From NCBI GenBank assembly GCA_964397425.1, contig CAYNID010000001.1:248001-312000 (forward strand): DNA of 64,000 nt, written 5' to 3'. Under the pieces are notes generated by a model, which saw only the letters and a program-made list of their open reading frames with translations, did not search any database and was not told where the DNA came from. This DNA comes from Hallerella sp964397425 (GTDB lineage: Bacteria > Fibrobacterota > Fibrobacteria > Fibrobacterales > Fibrobacteraceae). Of this stretch, positions 1-8,958 are shown one piece after another. Position numbers and translations under genes: made by a program. Within the stretch, counting starts at the first letter, position 1. Every line of letters begins with the position of its first letter.

Positions 1-452
1 TGGAAAAAATCGGTTCAAGGGAAAATCTTTTTCGCATTTGGAAAAATGAACGCCTCTTCCGAGCCATAAAAGAAACGGTTCAGGGACCAGAAGTCAAATT
101 GCCGGCGGGAACGTGTTTTTTTGACAGTGAAAATGTTCGCCGCACACGGGCGAGAATCAAATGGTGGGTCGATCCGAAAGGGAAAAATCTGCGGGATTTG
201 TCGTTTCAGCCCGGGGCGGAGATCCCGGCGCAGCCGCTCCCTTCCGAAGTTCAAAATCGACATTATTACGGGGAACAGGAACGTCCCGTTTTTTTTGGAC
301 ATTATTGGTTAGAAGGAATTCCGAGACTTTTCCGTTCGAATATTTGCTGTTTGGATTACAGTGTCGCCTCTTGTCGGGGAACGGGCTGCTTGGCCGCTTA
401 CCGGTTTGATGGCGAAAAAAAACTGGATGAAAAAAAATTTTTCTTTGTGTAG
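1..452 (+). CDS. Metallophosphoesterase, C-terminal part (5' end outside window)
   Basis: The frame is open from base 3 to the stop TAG at 450-452 and codes about 149 residues. The pattern KLPAGTCFFD, then RRTRARIKWW, then PVFFGHYWL, CLDYSVA and AAYRFDGE resembles the C-terminal part of calcineurin-like phosphoesterases related to PrpE/ApaH-type phosphatases; the GHYW histidine would be a late metal ligand. The catalytic N-terminal part (GDxHG, GDxxDR, GNH[DE] motifs) must lie upstream of the window. An internal ATG-like start at 99 is unlikely because the homologous pattern begins before it. The GH9 gene starts 18 bases downstream with no visible terminator between. Substrate unknown. The family call is from memory of the motif order. 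Confidence 0.62.
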   Translation, partial: EKIGSRENLFRIWKNERLFRAIKETVQGPEVKLPAGTCFFDSENVRRTRARIKWWVDPKGKNLRDLSFQPGAEIPAQPLPSEVQNRHYYGEQERPVFFGHYWLEGIPRLFRSNICCLDYSVASCRGTGCLAAYRFDGEKKLDEKKFFFV

Positions 453-470
453 AAAGATTATATTAAAAAT

Positions 471-2513
471 ATGGCAAAATCAAAAATTTTCTGTGTAACC
501 GTATCCGTTGCGGTGTTTTCTGCTGGAGCGGCTTCTTTTCACATCAATCAAGTCGGCTATGATCTTGGAAAACCGGTTCATGTTGTCGTCCAAAGTACCG
601 AAAATTTGCAAGGAAGCTCTTACTCTTTGTTGCAAAATGGAGCCTTGAAATCAACGGGGATTTTGGGCGCTGGAGAAAATCCGGATGGCTGGCTTTCGTC
701 GGGAAATTTTTATTCCATCCAATTGGGGAATTCGTTGCCAGCGGGAAATTACACGTTGAAATTGTTGGACGGTTCGACTTCCGATGAGTTTTCCGTCGAA
801 AGCAATGCGCTTGCTTCGCAGACACTGGCGTCTGTTTTGAATTATTTTCAAGAGGACCGCGCCGACGATTCGCAAATTTTATCGTGGGATGCCTCAGTTT
901 CGGTTTTTGGGTCTTCGGGAGTTTCCCGAGATGTACGCGGCGGCTGGTATGATGCCAGCGGCGATGTGAGCAAATACCTTTCTCACCTTTCTTATGCGAA
1001 TTACCTCAATCCGCAGCAAATTCCGATGACCGTTTGGGCGTTGATCTTTACGGCGGAACATATCCCCACAACACTTTCAACTATTTCTTCCAAAACGGAT
1101 CCGGAATCAGAAGCGTTATACGGCGCAGATTTTCTGTTGCGGATGCTCAGTGAAGATGGCTTTTTTTACATGACCGTTTTTGACAACTGGGGAAGTGGCT
1201 CTCGTTACCTCTGCGCTTTTTCCGGGCAAGATGGTGAAAAAAGTGCTGATTACCAGGCGGCTTTCCGGGAAGGTGGCGGCATGGCGATTGCCGCGTTGGC
1301 CAAAGCTTCTACGTTAAAAAAGAATGGCGAATCAACGAGTGCGCAATATCTGGCGGGAGCGCAACGCGCATTTGAACATTTGCAAGGACAGCAAACGATC
1401 GGAAGTATTTGCGCTTATTGTGATGATAAAAAGGAAAATATCATTGATGATTATACCGCATTGCTCGCGGCGACGGAGCTTTTCGCCGCGTCCGGAGAAG
1501 AAACTTATTTGAATGCGGCCCGTGCCCGTGCGGAACATTTGGCTGGACGCCTGGCCGATGACGGTTACTTCTGGAGCGATAACGAAAAAACGCGCCCCTT
1601 TTGGCATGCAAGTGATGCCGGATTGCCGTTGATAGCCCTTGTCCGCTACTTGGAAGAGGAAGCGAAGCGGGGTACATCAGAAAGTGCGCTTGTGATGCAA
1701 GTGACTCAGGCGGCGAAAAAACATTTGAATTGGCTTTTGACTGTCACCGAAGAAGTGGCAAATCCTTTTGGATATGCCCGGCAAACGTATAAAACGCAAA
1801 ATAAGATTAAAAATGGATTTTTTATTCCGCATGACAACGAAAGCGGCTATTGGTGGCAGGGAGAAAGCGCCCGGATTGCCAGTTTATCGGCTGCGGCGAT
1901 GTACGCGGCGAAAGTGTTGGGCGCGGAAAATGAAACGGTTCAAAAATATGCGCAAAACCAGCTGGATTGGATTCTGGGAAAAAATCCCTACAGCGTATGC
2001 ATGATGCAGGGCAAGGGAAAGAAAAATCCTCCGAAATATTCGGGTCAGTCGTCTTATGCGCACACGTTGAATGGCGGTATCGCGAATGGCATTTCAGGGG
2101 TGAACACGGATGGCAGCGGTATTGTTTGGAATGATCCGTCCGCGGCGGGATTCGTTGAATCCTGGCAAAATTGGCGTTGGATTGAACAGTGGCTTCCCCA
2201 TGCGACCTGGTATTTGATGGCCGTTGCCGCCCGTTATGATGAAGTGACCCAAGCGTTAAATTCAGGAACATCCATTTCGCAAACGCAAAAGGTTCGCCAT
2301 TTTTCCGTACAATTCCAGAATCGGAATTTGACTGTGAATCTTCGACAAAATGCAACAGGGAAATTGGTATCCCTTGTAAAATTAAATGGGCAAAAAGTAT
2401 TGGAAAAACGCTTGGATGCGGCAGTGACGGAAATCAACTTGGAACGGATTCCACAAGGCGTTTACTTTGTACATGTGACAGGATTGGAAACGTACAAAAT
2501 TCAAATTCAATAG
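471..2513 (+). CDS. Secreted glycoside hydrolase family 9 (endoglucanase-type)
   Basis: 680 residues. A signal peptide (about 1-22) is followed by a CelD_N immunoglobulin-like domain starting HINQVGYD (24-110) and a GH9 catalytic (alpha/alpha)6 barrel (about 115-590). The GH9 region DVRGGWYDASGD (154-165) carries the nucleophile-side aspartates D161 and D165, with one extra residue compared with the usual DAGD spacing. The late region WRWIEQWLPHATWYL supplies the acidic/aromatic end typical of family members. The last 70 residues are a beta-rich domain ending GVYFVHVTGLETYKIQIQ, like type IX secretion sorting domains. Expected role: hydrolysis of beta-1,4-glucans outside the cell. No convincing Shine-Dalgarno precedes the ATG. 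A rho-independent terminator follows. Substrate (cellulose, mixed-linkage glucan or xyloglucan) cannot be read from sequence. Confidence 0.9.
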   Translation: MAKSKIFCVTVSVAVFSAGAASFHINQVGYDLGKPVHVVVQSTENLQGSSYSLLQNGALKSTGILGAGENPDGWLSSGNFYSIQLGNSLPAGNYTLKLLDGSTSDEFSVESNALASQTLASVLNYFQEDRADDSQILSWDASVSVFGSSGVSRDVRGGWYDASGDVSKYLSHLSYANYLNPQQIPMTVWALIFTAEHIPTTLSTISSKTDPESEALYGADFLLRMLSEDGFFYMTVFDNWGSGSRYLCAFSGQDGEKSADYQAAFREGGGMAIAALAKASTLKKNGESTSAQYLAGAQRAFEHLQGQQTIGSICAYCDDKKENIIDDYTALLAATELFAASGEETYLNAARARAEHLAGRLADDGYFWSDNEKTRPFWHASDAGLPLIALVRYLEEEAKRGTSESALVMQVTQAAKKHLNWLLTVTEEVANPFGYARQTYKTQNKIKNGFFIPHDNESGYWWQGESARIASLSAAAMYAAKVLGAENETVQKYAQNQLDWILGKNPYSVCMMQGKGKKNPPKYSGQSSYAHTLNGGIANGISGVNTDGSGIVWNDPSAAGFVESWQNWRWIEQWLPHATWYLMAVAARYDEVTQALNSGTSISQTQKVRHFSVQFQNRNLTVNLRQNATGKLVSLVKLNGQKVLEKRLDAAVTEINLERIPQGVYFVHVTGLETYKIQIQ

Positions 2514-2520
2514 CAAACAG

Positions 2521-2555
2521 AAAACACAGGCTCGCCGAAGCGAACCTGTGTTTTT
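2521..2555. terminator. Rho-independent terminator between GH9 and HIRAN gene
   Basis: The stem AAAACACAGG...CCTGTGTTTT has an inner CTCGC/GCGAA helix and is followed by a T run. It lies between convergent genes, so it can serve both strands. Confidence 0.8.
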
Positions 2556-2568
2556 CCAGGAGAAAAAT

Positions 2569-3570
2569 TTAACATTGGATGCGTAAAACGATTTTAGAAA
2601 CGCCTCCGTATTCATCGGCATCTTTTTTCAAACGGGCAAGAGAGGCCTTATAAGAAAATTTTTTGGGAAAGGATTTCCGCAAAATGAAAGCTCCTGTGGC
2701 GCGCAAGTAGCCGGCTTTACTCTTTCCTCCGTTGCCGAAAAATTTGGCGGAGACGTTTTCAATGGAAACGCCGATGGCATTCGGATCGTGAGAATTGTAA
2801 GGTTCTGCCTGGACAGAAACGGACAAATTAGAAAAGAATTGTGATTTTTTCCGTTGGACGGCGTTCAAGCCTTCGATGAAATCCTTTTCGATGGAATTTT
2901 TCAAATGAAGGTCGAAATTGTCGATGTCGTCACTCCAGCCGTGAAAATGGCTCCCGACGATTCCAATGGTGAAGTTGCTATTCGGATGGGATTCGAAATA
3001 GCGGATAAACATTTGGTTTGGCGTTTCCGATTCCGGATTCGGTTTCAGTTCCTTTTCTGCTGCGGCAAGAAGCAATTCGGCGACGGAGTCGGATTGGGGA
3101 TGATGCCTGCCCGAGGCGTACATTTGAAGAAATTCTTCGTCATTGAAAAATCTTCCGTGAATCCAGGCGAAAAGCGCCAAAGGCGCGATGGGTTTGACGA
3201 TGTGAATCGTCAATGGTAAAAACGGGAAAAAAGTTTTTCTTCGCCGGTTCAAAAGTTCGGCGACAAGGAGACCGTCATTTTCTTCAACGGCCAGCAGAAC
3301 GGGACCGATATGGGTGATGTAAGCGAACAAATTCGCATCTTCAAATGGGGACGGGTCTTTGTAAAAAATTTCGATGTTGGCTTTCAAAGCCGGCGGAAGA
3401 TAAGTGTATTTTGCCGGAGAAAAATAAGGGCTGCTTTCCAATTTTTCGCAATCGGAAATATTTGCTTTTTTTACTTTCCCTGCAAAATCCAACGTGCCCG
3501 ATGCACTGAAGGTAAAATCGTATGTGTCCGAACGATTTCCTCTGGAAATATGAATATAAATATGTTCCAT
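2569..3570 (-). CDS. HIRAN-domain protein
   Basis: 333 residues, no signal peptide. Residues 201-315 match a HIRAN domain: IGIVGSHFHGW, then VSVQAEPYNSHDPNAIGV (the DPNAI core) and KAGYLRATGAFILRK, corresponding to the usual GY(L/V)P segment. The HIRAN domain is known as a DNA-end or stalled-fork binding module, found alone or fused to SNF2 helicases. Residues 1-200 are not recognised; they contain an alternating beta-rich start (MEHIYIHIS) resembling small HIRAN-associated leader regions. The gene is divergent from a Ski2-like helicase, with an intergenic repeat between them. The domain call is good; the cellular role is unknown. Confidence 0.75.
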   Translation of the reverse strand: MEHIYIHISRGNRSDTYDFTFSASGTLDFAGKVKKANISDCEKLESSPYFSPAKYTYLPPALKANIEIFYKDPSPFEDANLFAYITHIGPVLLAVEENDGLLVAELLNRRRKTFFPFLPLTIHIVKPIAPLALFAWIHGRFFNDEEFLQMYASGRHHPQSDSVAELLLAAAEKELKPNPESETPNQMFIRYFESHPNSNFTIGIVGSHFHGWSDDIDNFDLHLKNSIEKDFIEGLNAVQRKKSQFFSNLSVSVQAEPYNSHDPNAIGVSIENVSAKFFGNGGKSKAGYLRATGAFILRKSFPKKFSYKASLARLKKDADEYGGVSKIVLRIQC

Positions 3571-3682
3571 TTTTGGCTCCTTTGGATTGAAAATCCGTTT
3601 GTTGCAAAAATAGGATTCGACTTTGACAGATTTTGTCGTAACTTAAAATGCTCCGGAACCATTCTCTTCGCCGCCAATTACG

Positions 3683-3868
3683 GACAAATTTCCCTTCAGC
3701 GAAAACGGCATCATCTGCGCCGCCTAAACCGTGCAAAATTCAAAATCAGCCGAAAAGGCTTTCCGTGCGAATCCCATCAAAAAGAGCGTCCTCGTCTCAG
3801 CCCACAATTTCTCACTCCTCATTTCTAATTACTATTCCCTAATGATGCATTCCTAATTTCTCACATCT
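3683..3868 (+). repeat. Dispersed intergenic repeat, copy A
   Basis: One of four related non-coding copies (others at 12320-12464, 17043-17202 on the minus strand, and 40591-40728). Shared blocks in order: CCCTTCAGCGAAAACGGC, CGTGCAAA, GAAAAGGCTTT, a short pyrimidine/CCCA block, then an AT-rich tail of TCATTTCTAATTAC-like units. In this copy the tail is duplicated and ends directly at the helicase start codon. The 27 bases beginning at 3683 are identical to copy C. No ORF is supported here. Confidence 0.75.
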
Positions 3869-3869
3869 C

Positions 3870-6500
3870 ATGTCCAATTTTCAAGGTCCGTGCAAACCGA
3901 ATGATTCGGACTTTGCTAAATTCTTTTTGATGCCCCAAACACTTCAAGATTATTTGCCGAAAAAAGGAGAACGTCTTGATTCCGAAGACTTGCTCGGACG
4001 TTTTCTTTCGTGGGCGGACGACCGCCATGTGAATTTGTACGAAGCTCAGGAAAATGCCATTCTGGAATTGTTCGATGGAAAAAACGTCATATTGAACACG
4101 CCGACTGGCAGTGGAAAGTCGATGGTCGCCTTGGCGATGCATTTCATGAGCCTGTCCCTGGGGCGCAAATCCGCTTACACTTGTCCCATCAAGGCGTTGG
4201 TCAATGAAAAATGGATGTCTCTTTGCAAAGAATTTGGCGCGGAAAATGTCGGGCTTTCGACGGGCGACGCGACGGTGAATGCGGATGCTCCGATTCTTTG
4301 TTGTACGGCGGAAATTTTGGAAAATCGGGCTCTGGGAGAAGGCGCCGATTTGGACATGCAAGATGTCGTGATGGATGAATTCCATTATTATTCGGACAGG
4401 GAACGCGGTGTCGCCTGGCAAGTGCCCCTGTTAACGCTTCCGCAAACGCGGTTCTTGTTGATGTCGGCGACGATTGGCAAAACGGATTTTTTTGAACGGG
4501 AACTTTCAAAGCTGAATGGAAAACCGAGTGTTACCGTTTCAAGTGCGATCCGCCCGGTTCCCTTGGATTTTAAATATTCGATGAATGAAATTTCCACAAC
4601 GGTGCAAGGCCTTGTCAACGAAGGGAAGGCGCCGGTTTACGTGGTGCATTTTACTCAAGGCTCCGCTGCGGAAAATGCGCAAAATTTCATGAGTTTGAAC
4701 CTCACGTCGAAAGAAGAAAAGGCAGAAATTGCGAAGGCGATAGGAAACTTCCGCTTTTCGAGCCCCTATGGGCCGGAATTCAAACGCTTCTTGAAAGCGG
4801 GCATCGGTTTGCACCATGCCGGGCTTCTCCCCAAATACCGCATTTTGGTTGAAAAGCTTTCGCAGAAAGGATTGCTGAAAGTGATTTGCGGAACGGATAC
4901 GCTTGGCGTTGGAGTCAACGTTCCCATTCGGACGGTTTTGTTCACGCAACTTTGCAAATATTCCGGCGATAAAACGGCGATTTTGGCGGCCAGGGATTTC
5001 CATCAAATCGCCGGCAGGGCCGGGCGCAAAGGTTTCGATGATATCGGTTATGTTGTCGCCTGTGCGCCAGCGCACGTGATAGAAAATGCAAAATTGGCGG
5101 CGAAGTCCGCGCAAACGGGAAAAAAATTTGTCAAGCGCAAACCGCCGGAACGGGGATTTGTCCCTTGGGATGAAAGTACTTATAAACGTTTGATAGCGTC
5201 TCCACCCGAACCGTTGGTCTCCCGTTTTGAAGTTTCCCACGGAATGCTTGTCAATGTGCTGTCCCGCAAAACGGACGGCTGCTTTGCCATGCGAAAGCTC
5301 ATTCGGGATTGTCATGAAAGCGCGAAGCGGAAAAAAGAATTGATGCATCGCGCGTTCCAACTCTTCCGCTCGTTGGTCGAAAAGAAAATTGTTGAATTCG
5401 TCGAAAATCCGCAGCCGGGAATGGCGCATGTCCGTGTGAATCTCGATTTGCAAAATGATTTTGCGATGAATGAACCGCTTTCCCTGTATCTTTTGGATAC
5501 GTTGCCCATGTTGGATAGGGAAAGTCCGGAATTTGCCGTCGACGTTCTCTCCTTGGTGGAATCCATCGTTGAAAATCCGGAACCGATTTTGCGTGTGCAG
5601 CAGAAAAGAGCCCGTGACGCGCGGTATGCGGAACTCAAGGCGGAACACGCGGAATACAATAAAATCCAGGAAGAACTGGACAAAGTGGAATACCCGAAGC
5701 CTCTCCGCGATTTCATTTATACGACTTTCGATGAATTTGCGGATGCGCATCCGTGGGTGGGAAATTTGAATGTTGAACCCAAATCCATTGTCCGCGAAAT
5801 GATTGAAAACTTTGAAACGTTCAGTGGATATGTGAAAAAATATGGACTTTCCCGGATGGAAGCGGTCCTTTTGAGACATGTCAATTACGTTTACAAGGTG
5901 CTGACCCAAACGGTTCCCGATACGATTAAAACAGATGAAATTCTTGAAATTCAAGAGTATCTGGGAGAAATGATTCGCCGGACGGATTCGAGCTTGTTGG
6001 AAGAATGGGAGCGTTTGAAGAATCCGGAATATGTGGCTAAAGAGGCTTCTCCGGAAAAAGCGTTCCACGCTGATGAAGCCGCCGCCGATGTGACCCTCGA
6101 CCGCAAGAAATTTCTTTCCGCCGCCCGTTCGCGCATATTCCAATTTTTGGCGTTGCTTTGCCAGAACCGCTTGGGAGAGGCTTTGGATGTTTTGGCTGAA
6201 GATTTGCCGGAAGGGAAGCTCCTCGCCGACGCGAATGGAGAGCCTTGGACGGAAAAACGCCTGGACGAAATTTTCTCTGCTTACCGCGAGGAACACGGGA
6301 ATTTTAGATTGGATGTCGAAGGCCGTTCGGCAAAGCACACGGTTGCCGTCTGGAATGCGGAAAATTTGCAAATCCAGCAAGTTTTGCAAGACGACGAAGA
6401 TTTAAACGATTGGGAAGTCGATTTTTCGATTCCATTGGCCGAATCAAGGGAGGCGGGAATGCCTCTTTTGCGCTTCGATAGGATTGGTTGCGTTTTATAG
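3870..6500 (+). CDS. Ski2-like DEAD/DEAH-box RNA helicase with DUF3516-type C-terminus
   Basis: 876 residues. Superfamily 2 helicase motifs are all present: a Q-motif-like YEAQ at 58-61, Walker A TPTGSGKS (77-84), PIKALVNEK (motif Ia), DEFH (169-172, motif II), MSAT (198-201, motif III), GIGLHHAGLLP (a Ski2/Mtr4 hallmark), GVNVP and motif VI QIAGRAGRKGFD. The C-terminal 430 residues are mostly helical and fit the DUF3516 region of bacterial Ski2-like helicases. Expected function: ATP-dependent unwinding of structured RNA. The chosen ATG at 3870 has no Shine-Dalgarno and abuts the tail of an intergenic repeat; the ATG at 3930 (MPQTLQDYL) is a reasonable alternative start because residues 1-20 are not conserved-looking. 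Confidence 0.88.
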   Translation: MSNFQGPCKPNDSDFAKFFLMPQTLQDYLPKKGERLDSEDLLGRFLSWADDRHVNLYEAQENAILELFDGKNVILNTPTGSGKSMVALAMHFMSLSLGRKSAYTCPIKALVNEKWMSLCKEFGAENVGLSTGDATVNADAPILCCTAEILENRALGEGADLDMQDVVMDEFHYYSDRERGVAWQVPLLTLPQTRFLLMSATIGKTDFFERELSKLNGKPSVTVSSAIRPVPLDFKYSMNEISTTVQGLVNEGKAPVYVVHFTQGSAAENAQNFMSLNLTSKEEKAEIAKAIGNFRFSSPYGPEFKRFLKAGIGLHHAGLLPKYRILVEKLSQKGLLKVICGTDTLGVGVNVPIRTVLFTQLCKYSGDKTAILAARDFHQIAGRAGRKGFDDIGYVVACAPAHVIENAKLAAKSAQTGKKFVKRKPPERGFVPWDESTYKRLIASPPEPLVSRFEVSHGMLVNVLSRKTDGCFAMRKLIRDCHESAKRKKELMHRAFQLFRSLVEKKIVEFVENPQPGMAHVRVNLDLQNDFAMNEPLSLYLLDTLPMLDRESPEFAVDVLSLVESIVENPEPILRVQQKRARDARYAELKAEHAEYNKIQEELDKVEYPKPLRDFIYTTFDEFADAHPWVGNLNVEPKSIVREMIENFETFSGYVKKYGLSRMEAVLLRHVNYVYKVLTQTVPDTIKTDEILEIQEYLGEMIRRTDSSLLEEWERLKNPEYVAKEASPEKAFHADEAAADVTLDRKKFLSAARSRIFQFLALLCQNRLGEALDVLAEDLPEGKLLADANGEPWTEKRLDEIFSAYREEHGNFRLDVEGRSAKHTVAVWNAENLQIQQVLQDDEDLNDWEVDFSIPLAESREAGMPLLRFDRIGCVL

Positions 6501-6591
6501 AAATACCCTTTTTACGGTGAACAAAAAAAATTAAATTGCTTACGTTCCTAGGACTGTGCTGTTTAGTCGGTCCTCAAACCTTGGACACATT

Positions 6592-8187
6592 ATGACAAAA
6601 GCTAAATTCATCAAACTTCTGATTGCGGTAATTCTCGCAATTGCCGCTCTTTTTGTTCCCTATGAGGCTTTGGGCATTGACGGCCCGAACACTCTCAATC
6701 CGGTAGAAATCCGCGTCATCTCGATTTTTGTCATGGCGGCTTTATTCTGGATTTTGCAACCGTTCCCCATTTGGACAACGTCTGTCTTGGTCATTGTCCT
6801 CATGATTTTTACCGTATCGAATTCTGCACTGACTCCGTTCCGCGTCGAAGGCGTGGAAATGATCAAATACACGGATTTGATGAACACTTGGGCAGACAAG
6901 ACCATCATGCTCTTCTTGGGCGGGTTCTTCTTGGCGGCGGCTGCGACCAAATACAAGCTGGATTTGAATTTAGCCAGTGTCCTTTTGAAACCTTTTGGCC
7001 ACAACCCGAAATTTGTATTGCTCGGCTTGATGCTCATTACTGCCGTTTTCTCCATGTTCATGAGCAATACGGCGACAGCGGCGATGATGCTTGCCATTTT
7101 GACTCCGGTATTGAAACTGTTCGATGAAAAGGACCGTGGACGCGGCGCGTTTGCGCTTGCTGTTCCTATTGGCGCGAATATCGGCGGAATGGGAACTCCG
7201 ATTGGAACCCCTCCGAATACAATCGCGTTGGGCGCGCTGAACGAAGCCGGTTACAACATCACGTTTGGACAATGGATGGCTTTTGGTGTTCCTTATGTGA
7301 TTATCATGATGTTGGTGGCCTGGTTTGTCGTTTTGAAAATTTATCCGATTTCTGCAAAGCATATTGATTTGAAAATTGAAGGGGCGAATGGTTTTGACAA
7401 AAGTCCCCGCGCGATTATCGTCTACGTCACGTTCGCTTTGTGCGTTGCCATGTGGTTGATTGGAAAGAATGTTCACGGTGTAAACGATTATGCGATTGCG
7501 ATGATTCCCATTGCTGTTTTCGCCATCACGGGCGTTATCAACAAAAAGGATTTGAAAGAAATGAGCTGGGATGTTCTTTGGCTCGTCGCTGGAGGATTTG
7601 CGTTGGGTATCGGTTTGCAAAAAACGGGCCTTGCCGCGCATTTGATTGGTGCGATTCCGTTTGACACCTGGCCTGCGTTCCCGCTGTTGGTCGGCTGCGG
7701 TGTGATTTGCCTTTTCATGGCGAATTTCATGAGCCATTCGGCGACGGCTGCTTTGCTCGTTCCCATTTTGATTGTGGTCGGTGTCAACTGCGCAGACAAT
7801 TTGGCGCCTCTTGGCGGAGTGACCGCGCTGCTCGTGGCCGTGGCGTTCGCCAGTTCGCTGGGAATGAGTATGCCGATTTCGACGCCACCGAACGCGCTTG
7901 CCCATGCGACGGGATACGTGGATACCAACGGGATGGCGAAGTCGGGAATTTTCCTGGGCATTTTTGGTCTTGCCTTGGTTTATGTGATGATGTTTGTCCT
8001 TGCGCAAATTCATTTCTTTGGCGATTCAAAGCCCGCTGTTCCGGCTGGGGAAGAAAAGGTTGCCTCGCAGCCGGTAGAAACGGTGGCTCCGGCGATTGAC
8101 AGCGCTGCAGTTGCTGTGGATTCTTCTGCGGCGCTGACAGTCGTTGATTCAGCTGTCGCTCCGGTGGTGGATTCCGCGGCACAATAA
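6592..8187 (+). CDS. SLC13/DASS-family sodium:dicarboxylate-type symporter
   Basis: 531 residues with about 11-12 hydrophobic segments. Two inverted halves carry the family signatures: MSNTATAAMM plus GTPIGTPPNTIALG in the first half and MSHSATAALL plus MSMPISTPPNALAHA in the second; the second SNT motif reads SHS. Members move succinate, fumarate, malate, citrate or sulfate with sodium. In a succinate-producing fibre degrader a dicarboxylate role is plausible, but this is inference. The last 50 residues form a low-complexity Ala/Val/Ser/Asp tail (repeated DSA, DSS, VDSA) without family counterpart. An earlier GTG at 6556 is rejected because the N-terminal helix starts at the ATG. Confidence 0.88.
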   Translation: MTKAKFIKLLIAVILAIAALFVPYEALGIDGPNTLNPVEIRVISIFVMAALFWILQPFPIWTTSVLVIVLMIFTVSNSALTPFRVEGVEMIKYTDLMNTWADKTIMLFLGGFFLAAAATKYKLDLNLASVLLKPFGHNPKFVLLGLMLITAVFSMFMSNTATAAMMLAILTPVLKLFDEKDRGRGAFALAVPIGANIGGMGTPIGTPPNTIALGALNEAGYNITFGQWMAFGVPYVIIMMLVAWFVVLKIYPISAKHIDLKIEGANGFDKSPRAIIVYVTFALCVAMWLIGKNVHGVNDYAIAMIPIAVFAITGVINKKDLKEMSWDVLWLVAGGFALGIGLQKTGLAAHLIGAIPFDTWPAFPLLVGCGVICLFMANFMSHSATAALLVPILIVVGVNCADNLAPLGGVTALLVAVAFASSLGMSMPISTPPNALAHATGYVDTNGMAKSGIFLGIFGLALVYVMMFVLAQIHFFGDSKPAVPAGEEKVASQPVETVAPAIDSAAVAVDSSAALTVVDSAVAPVVDSAAQ

Positions 8188-8212
8188 ACGGATTCCGTTC
8201 TCCTGAAATTTG

Positions 8213-8240
8213 AATTGTCGGACTCGTTCCGACAATTTTT
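8213..8240 (+). terminator. Rho-independent terminator after the SLC13 transporter
   Basis: Inverted repeat AATTGTCGGA / TCCGACAATT with a 5-base loop followed by TTTGTTT. Confidence 0.8.
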
Positions 8241-8295
8241 GTTTATGGGGAATTTGGAAACGCGTTCTGAAAAATAAAGCTATCTTTTTTACGCT

Positions 8296-8952
8296 ATGTC
8301 AGAATTAGAAAATCCGTTGGCAGAAAAAAGAGGCCCGCGTTGGAAACGCAAAAAGGAAGATCGCCCGCAGGAAATATTGGATGCGGCTCTCGAACTTTTT
8401 GTGGAACAGGGATTCTCGGCGACAACAGTCAGTCAAATCGGCCGCAAGGCAGGTGTCACGCCGGGAACGCTTTATGTTTATTACAAGAACAAAGAAGCGA
8501 TTCTTCAAGAAGTGGTGATGAAAACGCTGAGCCCGATTTTCACGGAAAGTGACGCCATTTTGGAATCTTACCAGGGCAGCGCAGAAGGCCTTGTTGAAAT
8601 ATTGATAGACAAATGGTGGCAGGCTGTGGGCGGCGAAAGTAAAATTTCGGGCATTCCAAAGTTGGCTGTCGCCGAAGTTTCCAACTTCCCGGAACTGGCG
8701 AATTTTTACGTGCAACGCATCCTGGATCCGGGAATTCGATACATTCAAAAAGTGTTGGAATACGGCGTTCAAAAGGGCGCGTTTCAAATATCCGACGTCA
8801 AATTCACCTCGTATCTGATTTTTTCCGTGTTTCACGGTGCCGTCATCGATGCGCATTCCTTTATGATTGCGCAAAAAAACGGCATCCCTTTGACGCAATT
8901 CAAAAACCGGCTGTATCATTTGATTCTCCACGGAATTTTGAAAGCGGATTGA
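8296..8952 (+). CDS. TetR/AcrR-family transcriptional regulator
   Basis: 218 residues. An N-terminal helix-turn-helix (about 25-70) contains ILDAALELFVEQGF, then TTVSQIGRKAGVTPGTLYVYYKNKEAIL, the canonical TetR DNA-binding core. The C-terminal part is a helical ligand-binding domain of the AcrR kind, with no recognisable ligand signature. The first 20 residues are basic (KRGPRWKRKKE), as is common. The gene ends 6 bases before the recF ATG, so the two may be cotranscribed. Ligand and targets are unknown; no efflux genes are adjacent, although the SLC13 transporter is immediately upstream, separated by a terminator. Confidence 0.88.
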   Translation: MSELENPLAEKRGPRWKRKKEDRPQEILDAALELFVEQGFSATTVSQIGRKAGVTPGTLYVYYKNKEAILQEVVMKTLSPIFTESDAILESYQGSAEGLVEILIDKWWQAVGGESKISGIPKLAVAEVSNFPELANFYVQRILDPGIRYIQKVLEYGVQKGAFQISDVKFTSYLIFSVFHGAVIDAHSFMIAQKNGIPLTQFKNRLYHLILHGILKAD

Positions 8953-8958
8953 TTGGGA

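Noticed and set aside
4539..6389. A 616-residue ORF on the minus strand opposite the helicase
   Set aside because: It is antisense to a well-supported helicase, rich in Arg/Phe/His with no domain pattern, a codon-bias shadow.
2569..6500. HIRAN and helicase genes as a phage-defence island
   Set aside because: No nuclease, methyltransferase, mobile element or other defence gene is nearby and the flanks are ordinary chromosome genes.
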